Source: Adineta steineri (lineage: Eukaryota; Rotifera; Eurotatoria; Adinetida; Adinetidae). Taken from it: DNA of 64,000 bases. The DNA is taken from contig CAJNOI010000007.1 of NCBI GenBank assembly GCA_905250115.1, forward strand, positions 239,049-303,048, given 5' to 3'. Positions 34,685-47,114 of this stretch are shown piece after piece; the stretch's first letter is position 1; every line of letters begins with the position of its first letter. The position numbers were made by a program, and so were the translations under genes. The notes below the pieces were generated by a model. The model did not search any database. It saw nothing but the letters and a program-made list of their open reading frames with translations, and was not told the DNA's origin.

Positions 34685-35191
34685 ATAATATTTCCTTCGT
34701 TGATAAATAACTATTTCGTATGATGTAAACGTATACTACATCAAAAGAAGGGCGACGGTCTATTCATTTATTAACTATTGCACAAGAAACTTTCAATAAA
34801 CAATATATGTGTGAATCATATTGTCTTAATTATAGATATAAAAAATGTGTCTATATATAGATCTGAATCATATTCTAATATTTGCATATAAAAAACAATA
34901 AATAATTCATGTCTAATTTTATCTCTCTGACGTCTAGATTTATCTTAGGTAATTAGAAACTTGTGATTCACTATCAGTTCCTTAGTAAAATAAAAATAAA
35001 AATCTGACAAGTTGAAATCCCACTTTGTTTTTAATTAAAAAAATGTCAATATACATATATTAGGCGGGTATTTGCATGAATTATCAAAATTGAATATTTT
35101 TACCAATCTTAAACATGCTTAAAATAAACGAATTTATTATTCATTTCATTGTTCATGACCGATTTTTTTCACTTCTGATTATTCTTTAATA
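34685..35191. other. Divergent promoter region (RING ligase / 35192 gene)
   Basis: 507 AT-rich bases between two divergent start codons. No clear TATA box or other motif stands out, and no open frame with coding character is seen. Confidence 0.5.
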
Positions 35192-36384
35192 ATGAAACGT
35201 CATTTAAATACGAATGAATTCTTGTCATCATCGTCATCAATTCATCATATACGTCATCGGAAACAACGTCACTTAAATAAACAGGAAATATTATATAAAA
35301 ATACTTCCGTTTCACCGGTACATTTACATCAACAAATATATACATCATCAAATTCATATTTAAAAGAATTTAATCTATCAGAAAAAGATTTTAGTGATTT
35401 ACGAAAAGCACTTCAAACAATTTTCTATTGTATACAACCTGACGTCATTAATGATCATAAACAACGTTTAACTAGTCCTTATTTACAACAAAATAATCAA
35501 TCATTTTTACCACTTTATACAAATGAAGATTTTATTCGAAATGGTTTATTAAATCATAATGATGGTCCACAAATCTATGATAATTATTTTCAATCAAGAA
35601 ATTTATCCTATTCAAAATCTTCTTCTTCGACAATGTTAACATCTCCGATGAATATTTCTGTACCATTAGCATTATTATCTAATCAACAACATTTATTTAC
35701 TGCATTGACAAGTAATTTTATATCAGATAAATCTAGACGATCACAATCTAATATGGAATTAAATATGAGAAAAGAAAATAATCATGATGAAACTGAATCA
35801 ATTGTTATTCGACGAAATAAAGTACAAACATGGAAGAAAAATAATATTCTACAACAAACATATTCTTCAATACAAGAAAATAAACAACTTGATATATCTG
35901 AGTATCATCGAAGTTCTATTGTTCGAACAACATCATCAATAATTAAAGATGATGAGACTATGAAAAATATTAATTCACAACAATCAGAAATAAAGATTAA
36001 TGATGATCTATTTCCCATGATAAAAATACTTGGTAGGCAATGATTTGTAAGAAGTTTTTGTTTCATTCTTGTCATTTAGCTCCATATATCATTATTCGTG
36101 ATATTTCATATTTAAATTCAAATTCTCTACTATCAAAGAATATTAATGGTAATGAAAATAAACAATCTGTCAATCATTTAAGAATAGGATCAGAAAAACG
36201 TTCATCAAATGATATATTACTTCCTACATTTTCAACAGCCAAACGACGATCAATAGTCATACCATCCTTATCGATCACTAATCAAATTCTTGAAATTAAC
36301 AATAATAAACGTATTCAAGAAGAGAAAACGAATTATTTACTTGCTGAATTTGAATCAGTTCTAACTCAAATATCTAAAAAATAA
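35192..36384 (+). CDS. Unknown disordered protein, two exons
   Basis: Exons 35192-36032 and 36080-36384 give 381 residues. The N-terminus is basic and Ser/His-rich (HRKQRHLNKQEI). A short structured-looking segment, 'EFNLSEKDFSDLRKALQTIF', could be an amphipathic helix. The rest is Ser/Asn/Ile-rich with several RRxS-type sites (KRRSIVIP, KSRRSQSN), and the C-terminus is a coil (KRIQEEKTNYLLAEFESVL). No signal peptide, membrane segment or known domain is recognised. The splice at 36032/36080 keeps the frame (KILAPYIIIRD), and codon use resembles neighbouring genes, which supports a real gene. Confidence 0.6.
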
Positions 36385-37183
36385 TTTAGTATCGATCTTC
36401 TATTTGATTATTACATATATACTTATAAATGTCCTTTTTTTCTACTAATATAATTTGAAGAAAAACGAATAGATTCTATACTTCAAAAATCAAAAGACAT
36501 AAAATATTATTATTAGTCTTGATATTTGATTATCTAAATAATTAACATGTTGATATCGCCATATATGATCATCATCATAGAAATACGATTCTAATGTCTT
36601 GTGACACAGACTGTGAATTCATTGACCGGATTAATATAAATCAACTAGAACAAAATTACATGATATAATTAGAAATAAATGATGAACTGTTATTAAATCT
36701 ATTCTGTATGAATAATCAAAGGAATTATGCTTTCCTCTATATTAAACAGATCTTTTCTTGTCCTTTTCTGAGTCGGTGAATCTTATCACAATGAAGTTGT
36801 CTTACGGCAAATAATGTCGCATAATAAGATGACATCCGTTTGAATGTATCATAAAGTCTATGACTGCCAATAGAAAGTTTTTTTTTCAATCTTCATCGTG
36901 TCTATTTGTATTATCATCATGATGAAATAAAATGAAAATATAGGAATTTGTACGTAATCGGTAGTTTTCACCGGTGGAGAATAAGTTAGTTATCATCTAA
37001 AACAGCAATGTCTTGATGATTAAATATTATTTTCAGTAATCAAGAACCTGATATGCTATGAAAAGAGTATAGGTTCAATATAGATAACAAGACAATATAA
37101 AAATAATCTATTTGAATCTTTAACTAATAAAATTTCTTGAAAAAGATATATACAGGAAAAGAAAAAGTTTCATCACGAAGATA
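36385..37183. other. Intergenic between convergent genes
   Basis: AT-rich, 3' UTR sequence of both neighbours, no coding-like frame. The palindromic TTTTCACCGGTGGAGAA near 36968 is the only GC-rich mark. Confidence 0.5.
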
Positions 37184-39185
37184 TTAAAATGATTTTAATA
37201 TTTCTTTAACCATTGTCTCTGTTAATTTAAATTTTTGTACTTTGCCAGTTTGTGTCATAAATGGAAGAAATGATTCAACCACTTTGACATGTTTTGGTAC
37301 TTTAAAAAATGCTAATTTTGATTCTAAGAATTTTTTTATTTCTTCAACATTATCAATGTTTGTATTTGGTTTTGCTTTTATCCATGCACAAACTATTTCA
37401 CCATATCGTTCATCAGGAATACCAAATACTTGAGCATCACTTATACATGGATGTTCTAAAAGACAATTTTCAACTTCAACTGGATAAACATTTAAACCAC
37501 CAACAATTATCAACTCTTTTTGACGCGTACGATAATAAACATAACCATCTTCATCCATGTAACCTATATCACCTGTTTTTAACCAACCAGAAGATGTTAT
37601 TGTATTACGTGTTTTTTCCTCATCCCCATAATAACCTATTAGAAACTTAGAGAAATAAATTTATTGAAAGATAAATAAAGAATTTATACCTCTCATAAGA
37701 TTAAAACCACGTGCACAAATTTCACCTTCTTCACCAATTGGTAAAATATCATTATTCTTATCCGCTATTTTCATTTCAACATGAGGCATTGCTTTACCAA
37801 CAGATGCAAATCGAAGTTTCTTATTATCTCCAGCAAAAATACTCATAACCATTAAACCTGTATTTTCTGTTTGACCATAAACTTGAGACATTTCTTTTAC
37901 TGGAATTTCACGTTCTAATGCTTCTAGCAGTACTGGACTAACAGGTGCTGCACCAATCATACCAAACAAAAGAGAAGTTAAATCAAATTCTTTTCTTCGT
38001 GGATGATTAAGAAGATCTCGCCATATTATTGGTGGTCCTATTAATGCAGTACATTTCTCTTCTTGTATAGTACGCATTGTTTCTAATGTATCCGGTAAAA
38101 TTGCAGGAAATGCTACAAAATAACCTGGTGCATTAATATTTAAAGTTCCACCACCCTCACCAAATAAATGAAATGTTGGAACAGGACAACATACACGACT
38201 CATATATTCTGGATGAGTATAATACATTGGCACACTAGTATTTAATCTAAAAGAATAATAAATTTTTCAAAATTTCGTTTTAAAACAAAAATCTTGTTTT
38301 TAATGACTTACAGATTAAAATTAGTTAATGTTGCTGCTTTAGGTTGTCCAGTAGTTCCTGATGTATAGAAAATTGCAACTGGAGTATCACCATTCATTTC
38401 TGATTGACGTTTACGTCGTTCTTCTTGTCGTTTTCCTGCACCCTTACGCACAAGATCATTATATAAATGTATTCCCGATGGGATATAACTTGGTATTTTT
38501 CCATGTTGTTCATTATCACCTGGTGTTAATATTACATGTTTTAATGTTGGTAATAATTTTGCATTTAATTCATGTTTTTTTTCACTAAGTTCAGGTACTA
38601 ATCTATTTAATATTGCTATACAATCAATTGTTTTTACATTAGGTCTCATTACTAATCCTTTACATCCTACTTTATTGATACAATAACTTAATTCACGATC
38701 TGTATAAGCTGGATTAATATTTACCTGAAAATATAAACAATGTTTTTTGTCTATTAATATTTAAGAATAAAAAATACTTTAATTAAGCCAAGTTTAGAAG
38801 CAACATAGCTCATTGTACAAGTTTGTGAAGTGTTTGGTAACCAAACACCAATTCGATCACCTTTTTCAAAACCTAATTCAAGAAGACTTGCTGCAAGACT
38901 ATCAACTTCATCAAGAAATGATTTATATGTATATCGTTTATTTCCTTCACTTTTAAATGCATAACATTCATGGTTTGGATAGGTGTTGGCAAGTTGATCT
39001 AAATGATCTCCGATTGTGTGATATAAAAGTGGAGCATCACTTGCATGATAATAATAACTTTGAGTAAGTTTTGATGAAGGAAAAGGTAATTTTGTATAAG
39101 AAGATGAAAAACGTGATGATAGAGCGAAGATGGATGAATATAACGATCGATTTGCAAGATAAACTTGAGATAATCTAGTTAACAT
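37184..39185 (-). CDS. ACSF2: Acyl-CoA synthetase family member 2 (medium-chain, mitochondrial)
   Basis: Four exons (39185-38778, 38724-38312, 38246-37690, 37635-37184) give 609 residues, near the 615 of human ACSF2. The N-terminus (MLTRLSQVYLANRSLYSSIF) is basic, Ser/Leu-rich and acid-free, like a mitochondrial presequence. Core adenylate-forming motifs are present: YTSGTTGQPKAATLT (P-loop; the usual Gly after PK is Ala), 'YGQTENTG', 'WLKTGDIGYMDEDGY', 'RQKELIIVGGLNVYPVEVE' and the C-terminal catalytic lysine segment 'TQTGKVQKFKL'. The enzyme activates fatty acids with ATP and CoA to acyl-CoA plus AMP. 'PTFHLFGEGGG' and 'LIGPPIIWRDLL' fit ACSF2-like members. The gene shares no promoter with its neighbours. 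Bacterial medium-chain ligases are close relatives, so orthology rests on length and targeting peptide. Confidence 0.85.
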
Positions 39186-40584
39186 TGTAAAAAATCTAGA
39201 ATTTAATTATCGAAGAATTATTAATCAAACTCTACATGATAAAAACAAAATAATCGTGCAGACAAATGGATTTCTTCAATAAATAAAATCGCAAAAAAGT
39301 GAATATTCTCTTTGATGTTGATGTAGTAATATGTTGAACTTTAAATAATTCATACAGTAGACTTTATCAATCAACTAAAATTGACCAGTACAATGTCGTA
39401 TATCGTAGTTTATCAGTAAATATTCACTTATGAATAAGGCAAAATGAAGAGAATAAGACGAAAAGATAAACACGTGTGAACCATGTGAGGCTATCATGAA
39501 GTACGTGCTTCAATGATTGATAACGAAAGTTAAAAATAGTTTTTTTTTCATTTTCTCTCTGTTCTATTTTACATTATCTCGAAACATTTTATACAAAGTA
39601 AAAATGTACAGCAAAGGTCTTTCAATTATAATAAAAGTACTCCATGCTATGAAGCAAAATTTTATAAATCTCTTAAAATTTGAATATTTTATTCCAAATA
39701 CTCTAAAGATATCGTGCAAACATCAGTATCATAAGTTAAACTTCTCTTCTTTTCATTCTGATGTACTTGTGAAGCATTAGAAAGCACGGAATGAAGATAT
39801 ACATGTATATAAACTATAGTCCAAATGAAGAACTAGAACTGTAATATATTTGACTCGATATATCAGATAATAGATTTATAACAAAAGGAAACTAATGATC
39901 AGGAATTCTTTGCATCAAAATTCTGAATGAGATTATTCTTCCGTTCTATTTGCATAATACAAAATTCAATTTCTACAATAGATTTTATCATCAAATATCT
40001 AAAAATAATTTTTATTCGATTTCTTCGAATATATTATGCCTTCGAAATAAGAAATTAAGATTACTAATTAAACATCTCATTGTATCATAATCTTTATTAT
40101 ATAAAACAGTTTTGACAGTTATTCATTTGTCAAGGACACATCACTTAATTCTAATAAGTTTTTGTTCAATTACTGTCATTGTGTGTATTTTCAGACATAG
40201 ACAACAACTTAATAATACTAATAAAAAAAGTCATTTGATTTACTTCTATATATGAATATAAAAAAAGACAAAAAATGTATTTTTTGTTTTTTAGAATAAT
40301 TAAACAAGTTAGAACCATCATTATTATTTATTCATTTTTTAGTTAAATCAATATAAGATATATAAATATTTGTTTAGTTTGATATTAGTACCAGGAATTG
40401 GGGCACAGATACACATAGATACAAAACAAAATAAAGAACAAGACAAGTTAAATGAAAGAGATTGAAAATTTTGGAAGCAAACTATTGAGTATTGAAGATT
40501 ATTTCTATATCAAGACGTCCTAAAATAAATCAATTATAATAATTCCATTAAACAAAAAAAATAATCGTTCAATTAATACCCTGC
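39186..40584. other. Intergenic: ACSF2 upstream and synapsin 3' UTR
   Basis: No coding-like frame. The right part is the 3' UTR of synapsin (leftward), and the left part is the ACSF2 promoter. Poly-A/T runs and AATAAA-like motifs are common, and no repeat stands out. Confidence 0.5.
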
Positions 40585-43481
40585 TTACATATCTCCAAAT
40601 ATCCCAGCAAATGTCTTTTTCAAATTTGCAAGCGTATCTTCTGATTCATCTTTACTATGAACATCTCCACCCTATAATAATAATATTTTATAATTAAAAA
40701 CTATGAAAGAAGTTTTTCTTTTTTTACATCAGCAACATTTGATGTTTGTCTACGAAGAGTTTGTCCAATATTTCCCATCCATTGTGCTGGAGTAGTACGA
40801 GATGTATTATGACTAGTATTGCTACTATTAGGATTTGTATTTGCAGAAGGGTTATAAAATGGATTTTGACTAACACTTGGCGGTGGTTTATTATCATTAT
40901 TAGCTGTATTTCGTGGAACATGTGGCAACTCTCGACGATTGCTATTATGATTATGTATTGCTGCTGTTGATGCCGGTGACGGTACAGTATGTGCATTCAT
41001 CGTTGAATGTGAAACAGGATCACTTATTGGTGATGGAACTTTCGTTATTTTAGGTAATTCAGGAACAGGTTGTTCAACACTTGGTATTCGTCTTTAATAA
41101 ATATATAGAAAAAATCATTTTTTTCTTTAATGAAATTCTATTTACGTCATCATCGTCGGTTGTTTATCAGGACGACAATAGATTTGCATTTTGTGCATGA
41201 CAAGTTCGGCAATACATCGTCGATCTTCATCTTGTGTTTCGCCTAATAATTGCATACAACAATCATTTATCTAGAAGAAGAAAAAACCAAAATAATGAGA
41301 AAAAAAAGAACATTTCATTCTAACCTGTACAATAAATTCTTTTCCATCTTTTGATTGAACTATTTCAACAGCACATATATCAAGTCCACCAAATAATTGA
41401 CTCACTTCATCAATCCATAGACGATATCTTTTAAAATATAATAAAACTTAAATAACAAAAAAAAGCTTTCTTTTTTTCCTACCTATCAGTCATTTCAATT
41501 TGTTCAAGCATTGCTGAGCCTGTATTAGCTTTCCAATTACCCGTTAGTGATTTTCGTCTAAAAATAAAAAAATTCAAAATTTATAACAAGTTTATCTAGT
41601 TAACAAAGAAGAAGAAAAAATAACTCATAATGGAATGCAAACATTGGTTAAACTTTCTATTTTTGTGTAAATAATGATACAAAACATTTATTTACTTTAC
41701 TGATTTATAACTTTAATCATAAATGACTCACATAAAAGCTTTATAATATTGTCCAATTTTTTGTATATAAACATCGCAACGTCCGTCAATATATGGTTCA
41801 ATTGTTGAATAACAATTACTAATAGCAACAACACTTGTTAAATCTTGAAAATCATATGGATTTTCAACTTTAATCTTTATAAAAAAGAAATAAATCATTA
41901 AATATGAGAAATTTTTTATTTACTTTTCCTAACCCTTGATGAGCTTGACCAACTTTAATTATAGATGGAAATTGAGGTGAAATAAGCTAAAATTTAAACG
42001 AAAAAAAAAGAAATATTCTTTATCGCATTAAATAGTTTATAACTTTTTCTTTTTTTCCCTCTCTCAATAACTTCCAGTCAATTAATGCTATCGAGTTCCG
42101 ATTACTACGCTATCGGAAAATGAACTCTAATGCATTTATTTCTATAATATTCAAAGATATGCATTTTTTGTTAAATCAGTTATGTATTTATTTACTAAAT
42201 CTTGTTAATTTTGGTATAAACATTGCATATCTTTATACAACTCACCCATAAATTACTCACCATTTCTCGATGATTTGGATAATAAGCTTGACTTATCAAT
42301 GGAAATTGATCTGCACCTAAACGTCGTTGAATATTAAGTAATTCTGCGAACTAAACAAAAAAAGAAAGTTTTTAAGTAGATTAATAATTCAAATTGTTTA
42401 CAATCCATGGTTTATCTCGAAAATTATATAATGCTTTCATTGAATTAACACCAGGTACAGCTCCATATTGCATTCCAAGAATAATATTTGTCCAATCAAT
42501 ATTAATATCTCTTACATATTGTCGAACAAGTACAAAGTCAGGTCGAAATGATCTATTAATTTCGAAAAAAACAAAATAAGAAAAAAAGAATTGTTATTAT
42601 TATTTATTCATACCGAACAACATGAGTTCCATTTCGATATATATTTATATCAACTAAAGTACCAGCATCTGAATATGCAGCCAAATTAATATCTTTGAAT
42701 TCTGCCTAGATAGAAAAAAGAATTAATATATTAATCTAGTCAATTTTTCTTTTTAATAAAGTATAACGTTTTCTCTGTATATGATATGTCATAAATTATT
42801 ATATTCATCATCATCATTAAATAAATTATGTTGATGAATAAAATAAAGAATCAGAAAATATTTATACAAGGTTATTTATCACGAAACAAACATGTATACA
42901 ACAAGCAATATTTATATATAGAAAACCTGTTCAACACGGATATCATAATCAGCAAAGATTTTTTTGCCTTTGAAATATTTACTCCTAGGAGACAAATTAC
43001 CGTAAAAAAAAGAAAAATTAATTAGTATATTTATTTATATTTACCAATCAGTATGTTGATCATCGATGACTAATAATAATTTACATTTTTCTTTTGATAT
43101 CTGTTGATGTTGATCTCTATTTTGTATAGATTGAAAATGAGATTGATGTTGTGGATGATAAGTAGATGGTAAACTACCAGTCGTCGTCGTCGTCGTCGCC
43201 GTTCCTGGTTGTTGATGTGGTATTTGTTGTATAGCTTGACTAACGACACCACGTGCAACATTCATAAATTGATTAGCTAATGATGGAGGATTTCGAGTTG
43301 GTGAACTTGGAGCACTTGTATATGTTGATGATTTGGATTCCCATGCTGGTTGTCGATTTACATTATTTTGTGGTATTGTAGTTGTATGAGATTCTGTCGA
43401 TGTTGGTATGGTCATAATATTATCATCATTTTCATTTTGAAGATCTCCTGAGGAGAAACGTCGTTTCAAATAGTTCATCAT
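40585..43481 (-). CDS. SYN: Synapsin
   Basis: Twelve exons joined in frame give 595 residues. The domain A start, [14 protein letters not shown], matches the vertebrate 'MNYLRRRLS' start with its PKA/CaMKI serine. A Ser/Thr/Pro/Gln linker leads to the domain C start '[20 protein letters not shown]'. The ATP-grasp-like C domain follows: '[15 protein letters not shown]', '[10 protein letters not shown]', '[17 protein letters not shown]', '[15 protein letters not shown]', '[14 protein letters not shown]', '[16 protein letters not shown]', '[19 protein letters not shown]' and '[20 protein letters not shown]'. After a Pro/Asn/Ser-rich linker the protein ends '[18 protein letters not shown]'-like, matching the domain E tail of vertebrate a-isoforms (LRKSFASLFSD). 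Synapsin tethers synaptic vesicles to each other and to actin and is released on phosphorylation. Exons are 58-437 nt, with short introns except one of ~270 nt (41987-42260). Confidence 0.95.
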
Positions 43482-45895
43482 GGTTACTATTCGTTTCGCA
43501 TTATTAAACTAGTAAATTTATCTAAAACTACAAAAGAAAAAAAACATAGAAAAGAATCCTTTAGTGCTATATGTCAGATTGTCGACATTTCTTGTCAAGT
43601 AAAGAGTTGATTATATTTTTTTTTTGTCTTTCTTTTCTATTCATATTACAATCGACATCATGCGAGTTCATTCAAACAATCTCATTCTCATGATGATTCA
43701 ATTCTTTCGTCTATCACAACACAACACACAACACACAACACAATAGTATAATTGTTTACCAAAAACGACGTTTTCCTTTTTAGATATACGATGTTCATAA
43801 GCCATTGGAAGCTTCATATAAAAAAAAAACGTTCCGAACTCTTGTAGGGAATCGGGTGAGAGAGAGAGAGAAAAGGAAGAACATGACATAGTAGTGCAAT
43901 ACCAAAAGAGATCTCTTCGAAAAATAAAGAATTCATTGAAAACCATCTGGTTTCCTGTCGTCTGTTGATATGTTAAAAAACTGTTGGACAAACAGTGAAC
44001 ATGTCGATGAATAAATCCAAGAAATAATTTTGCCATTAGTAGAAAAGAAATAGACGACATGAAGAAAAATGAATATAAAAAAATATTAAGATCGATCGAA
44101 TTACCATTTATAGTTCTAAGTATCTTGGGAGTCAAATAGAAAAAAAATCAGACGATGATCAAACTATGAACGACGACGACTCATTTTTTCGATCAACAAA
44201 TAAAGTAAACATGAATACAAGAAACATTAAATGCATAAAGCAAAAAGTTATTTCGGAATAATACAATATGACAGATTGAGCGAGAAAAACTAAATTGATG
44301 ATGAACCATTATTCTTCTGCTTGACAAAAAAAAATGTCACGATTCTCTCTTATCGATCACAACGACAAAAACTACGGAAGGCGTAAGAAAAAAAGACAAC
44401 AACAACGATGCAAATGGCAACCATACATAGACCACAGAGATCTGTGTCTTTCCCTCCCTCTCTCACCCTCTTCTCCCCGTTTTCTTTTACACGAGCTTCC
44501 AAAAAAAGAACAGAAACAGCCGACGGAAGATGAAGAAAAAGAGAAAAAATGCATGCATGCAGAATGTAAAAAACGTTCATTAGTTGTCAATTTGACGCAC
44601 GAAAAAACAGGAACAGATGTCGCCGACAAACGAATTTTGTTCCGGTTAAACTATTTATTAAACTATTCTATTTCATATTGAAATGATTTCTAATTGAGGT
44701 TATATAGTTCAATAACATATGCTAATGTCCAACTTATTTAACTTTATGATTTAGAGTAAACAAGAAAAACACGCATTTTTTTTGCTATTTCCTCAATTCA
44801 CTATATTAAACATGTATGCATAATAGAGTTGATCGTTTTAGTTTCTTTCAATAGAATAATCCCAAAAAGTTTTATTTTTAGAAATGTAAACACGTACTAT
44901 AACGTGACATATTTAGACTAAATTTGTGGAACGAGAATAACACATCGATCAATAAAAAACAACAACCGTCATAATGGATAAAAACACTGAGATGCCATTC
45001 AATTTCCCTAATAGATATCGGACACGTTCGATCTTAATGACAATTTTTTTTTCCTATCATCAGGATGCGCCATATATATATATATTTGATATTTCTCTCT
45101 CTCTCTTGATGACAAGGTGATTCTTCTACCTTGTCTTAACGTGCATGAACAGAACATTATACCGCATCAGCGTAGGCTTTTACATTTTTCGCGGCACGAT
45201 AAGTAATAATTACCGAAAGACTCACATAACGAAAAAAAGTCAGAATAGTAATTACTTGTCACATCGTTAATGCAAACCACAAACTCATGTATTATACATA
45301 GAAGCAAAAAAAACGAAAAAAAAAGAATATCAAGGTAATATATGATGATATGGGAACGGGTTTAGTGATGCGTAACGTACGGTAAATTGAATAGGAAAAA
45401 ACCTCTAAGAAATTCAATAGACAGAATAAGTGCCAAGAGCATTTGATTGATGTAGAATAGAACAGTTATAACTTTTTGGTTTGACGTCTACAGGTCGTAT
45501 TGTATTTGTATTGTTAAAGAATAGTTCTTCTTTTCAACTTATTCTTATAGATTATCTTTGGTGAAATTATTTTTATTTTTATTAGTCAAGGAGATTCTTA
45601 CGTAAATTATTCTATATTTAGAGGTAAAAGTTTTAAATAGAATATTATTATAATAATTTAACTTTTTGTTTTTTTTTTTGAGAAAATAAAATATTCTTAC
45701 CTAACAAAAAAAATCCATATATCTTCAACTACAAAAATCACTTGAATGAAGAGAAGAAAAGAGAAAATTGTAGATAAAACATAGAACTTGTTAAATAGAG
45801 ATTTCTAACATTGATTATAAAATTCTTGATAGAAAAAATTGATTATCATTATTTTTCCTTTCTTTTTCTAGTTTATTTTCCTTGAACAATCAGAT
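43482..45895. other. 2.4-kb divergent upstream region (synapsin / 45896 gene)
   Basis: No coding sequence is supported, although several AT-, AC- and GA-rich open frames exist. Features are ACACA repeats near 43720-43740, a GAGAGA block near 43860, a GCATGCATGC palindrome near 44551, CT-rich runs near 44450 and 45090, and a GC-richer stretch at about 45120-45250. The right end has a splice-acceptor-like TTTTTCTAG at 45871, suggesting a 5' UTR intron for the rightward gene. As the only region upstream of a neuronal gene, it is the likely place for its control elements. Confidence 0.5.
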
Positions 45896-46801
45896 ATGAA
45901 CTATCAATATACTATTACCCCATATATTCAATCAGCAATGGCACAAGCCATGCATGCCATGATGAGTGGTGGTCCATTACCACCAAATTGTTATATTGTA
46001 GCAATACCTATGCAACAAGCTCAACATATGTTTCCTCAATTACTGATGAATTATACACCTAATCCAGGTGGTTTAATGATGTTTGGTCAAAATTCATCTT
46101 ATTTCGGTCGTCCATATCCACCATCATCATCATCCGCTTCAGCAGGTTCATATCCAGACAGTCAACAAACAAATGCTGTTGTACCTTATTCAAATTATTA
46201 TGCACAAGGTTATAATCAAAATTATAGTTATCCTCCTAGTGCTCAATATTCTGAATCTGATGGTTCATCATCACAACAAAGAAAGCCACCGAGTCGTACA
46301 AATAAAAAGAAAAATTCTGGACCACATTCAAATGTTTATAATTCATCATCATTTGATTCTTATATGCGTAATTTAAGTTGGAGTCGTTTATTTGAACGTC
46401 ATCATACGAAAGAACCAAAAAAAGATCAAGCTGCATTAAGTTATGATCAAAAATCGAAATCATCAAATAAACAACCAAGTCATTCAGATAATTCATCAAC
46501 ATTATCATCATTAACATCATCTAGTTCATCATCAACAACAAGTGATGAAACTATTCGACGAGTTGACGTATCAACAAAACCACCATCTGGTACATCATCA
46601 TCATCAAAACAACAAACTAAAAGTAGTTTACCATTTAAATATTCATCAGAATTTATTCCTGGTGCTGTTAGCAAAGAACAAGCACAAAAAGCTAAAAAAG
46701 AATCGAAAGTTAAAATTGATGATGTTTTTCTTGTTAAAAAACCACCACCAACTCCACCATCATCAACACAACCACCACAACAACAACAACAACAACAATA
46801 A
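45896..46801 (+). CDS. Disordered Ser/Gln/Pro-rich protein with PAM2-like motif
   Basis: 301 residues, one coding exon, probably preceded by a 5' UTR intron ending at 45871. The N-terminal ~70 residues (YTITPYIQSAMAQAMHAMMS, IVAIPMQQAQHMFPQLLMN) are moderately hydrophobic and Met/Gln-rich. After a Tyr/Ser/Gln-rich prion-like segment there is a conserved-looking island 'SYMRNLSWSRLFERHHTKEP', then a long Ser tract. 'SSLPFKYSSEFIPG' resembles the PAM2 motif (S-x-L-N-P-x-A-x-E-F-x-P) used to bind the MLLE domain of poly(A)-binding protein, with one extra residue. The tail is basic then Pro/Gln-rich, ending in a CAA run. The gene probably encodes an RNA-regulatory protein, but no family can be named. 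Confidence 0.6.
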   Translation: MNYQYTITPYIQSAMAQAMHAMMSGGPLPPNCYIVAIPMQQAQHMFPQLLMNYTPNPGGLMMFGQNSSYFGRPYPPSSSSASAGSYPDSQQTNAVVPYSNYYAQGYNQNYSYPPSAQYSESDGSSSQQRKPPSRTNKKKNSGPHSNVYNSSSFDSYMRNLSWSRLFERHHTKEPKKDQAALSYDQKSKSSNKQPSHSDNSSTLSSLTSSSSSSTTSDETIRRVDVSTKPPSGTSSSSKQQTKSSLPFKYSSEFIPGAVSKEQAQKAKKESKVKIDDVFLVKKPPPTPPSSTQPPQQQQQQQ

Positions 46802-47114
46802 TAATAATTTAAAAAACAAGAAGAAAGAAAAAAACAAATTTTTTCTTTTTTTTTGTATAGGTTTTATAATTTTACTTAAATTCTTTTTTTTTAAATAAAT
46901 AGCTTTTACACGTTTTTTTTCTTCATCCTTGACTATATATTTTCAAAAAAAAAAAAAACTTTAAATAGAAATATATATATATATATGTATATAAAGAGTC
47001 ACCAGGAACTTAAAAACAAATAATAATCTGACAAGTTTTGTACACAAGAAAAAGAAAAACAACGCATACACACATATTCTCAACTGTCTTTTTTCAGAAT
47101 AATACAAAATTTCC
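46802..47114. other. Short convergent intergenic region
   Basis: Poly-T, poly-A and an AT microsatellite (about 46970-46990) between two converging gene ends; 3' UTR sequence only. Confidence 0.5.

Noticed and set aside
43698-44681. Several 76-146-codon frames on both strands upstream of synapsin
   Set aside because: No domain, low-complexity composition, overlapping frames on both strands, no splice-consistent partners.
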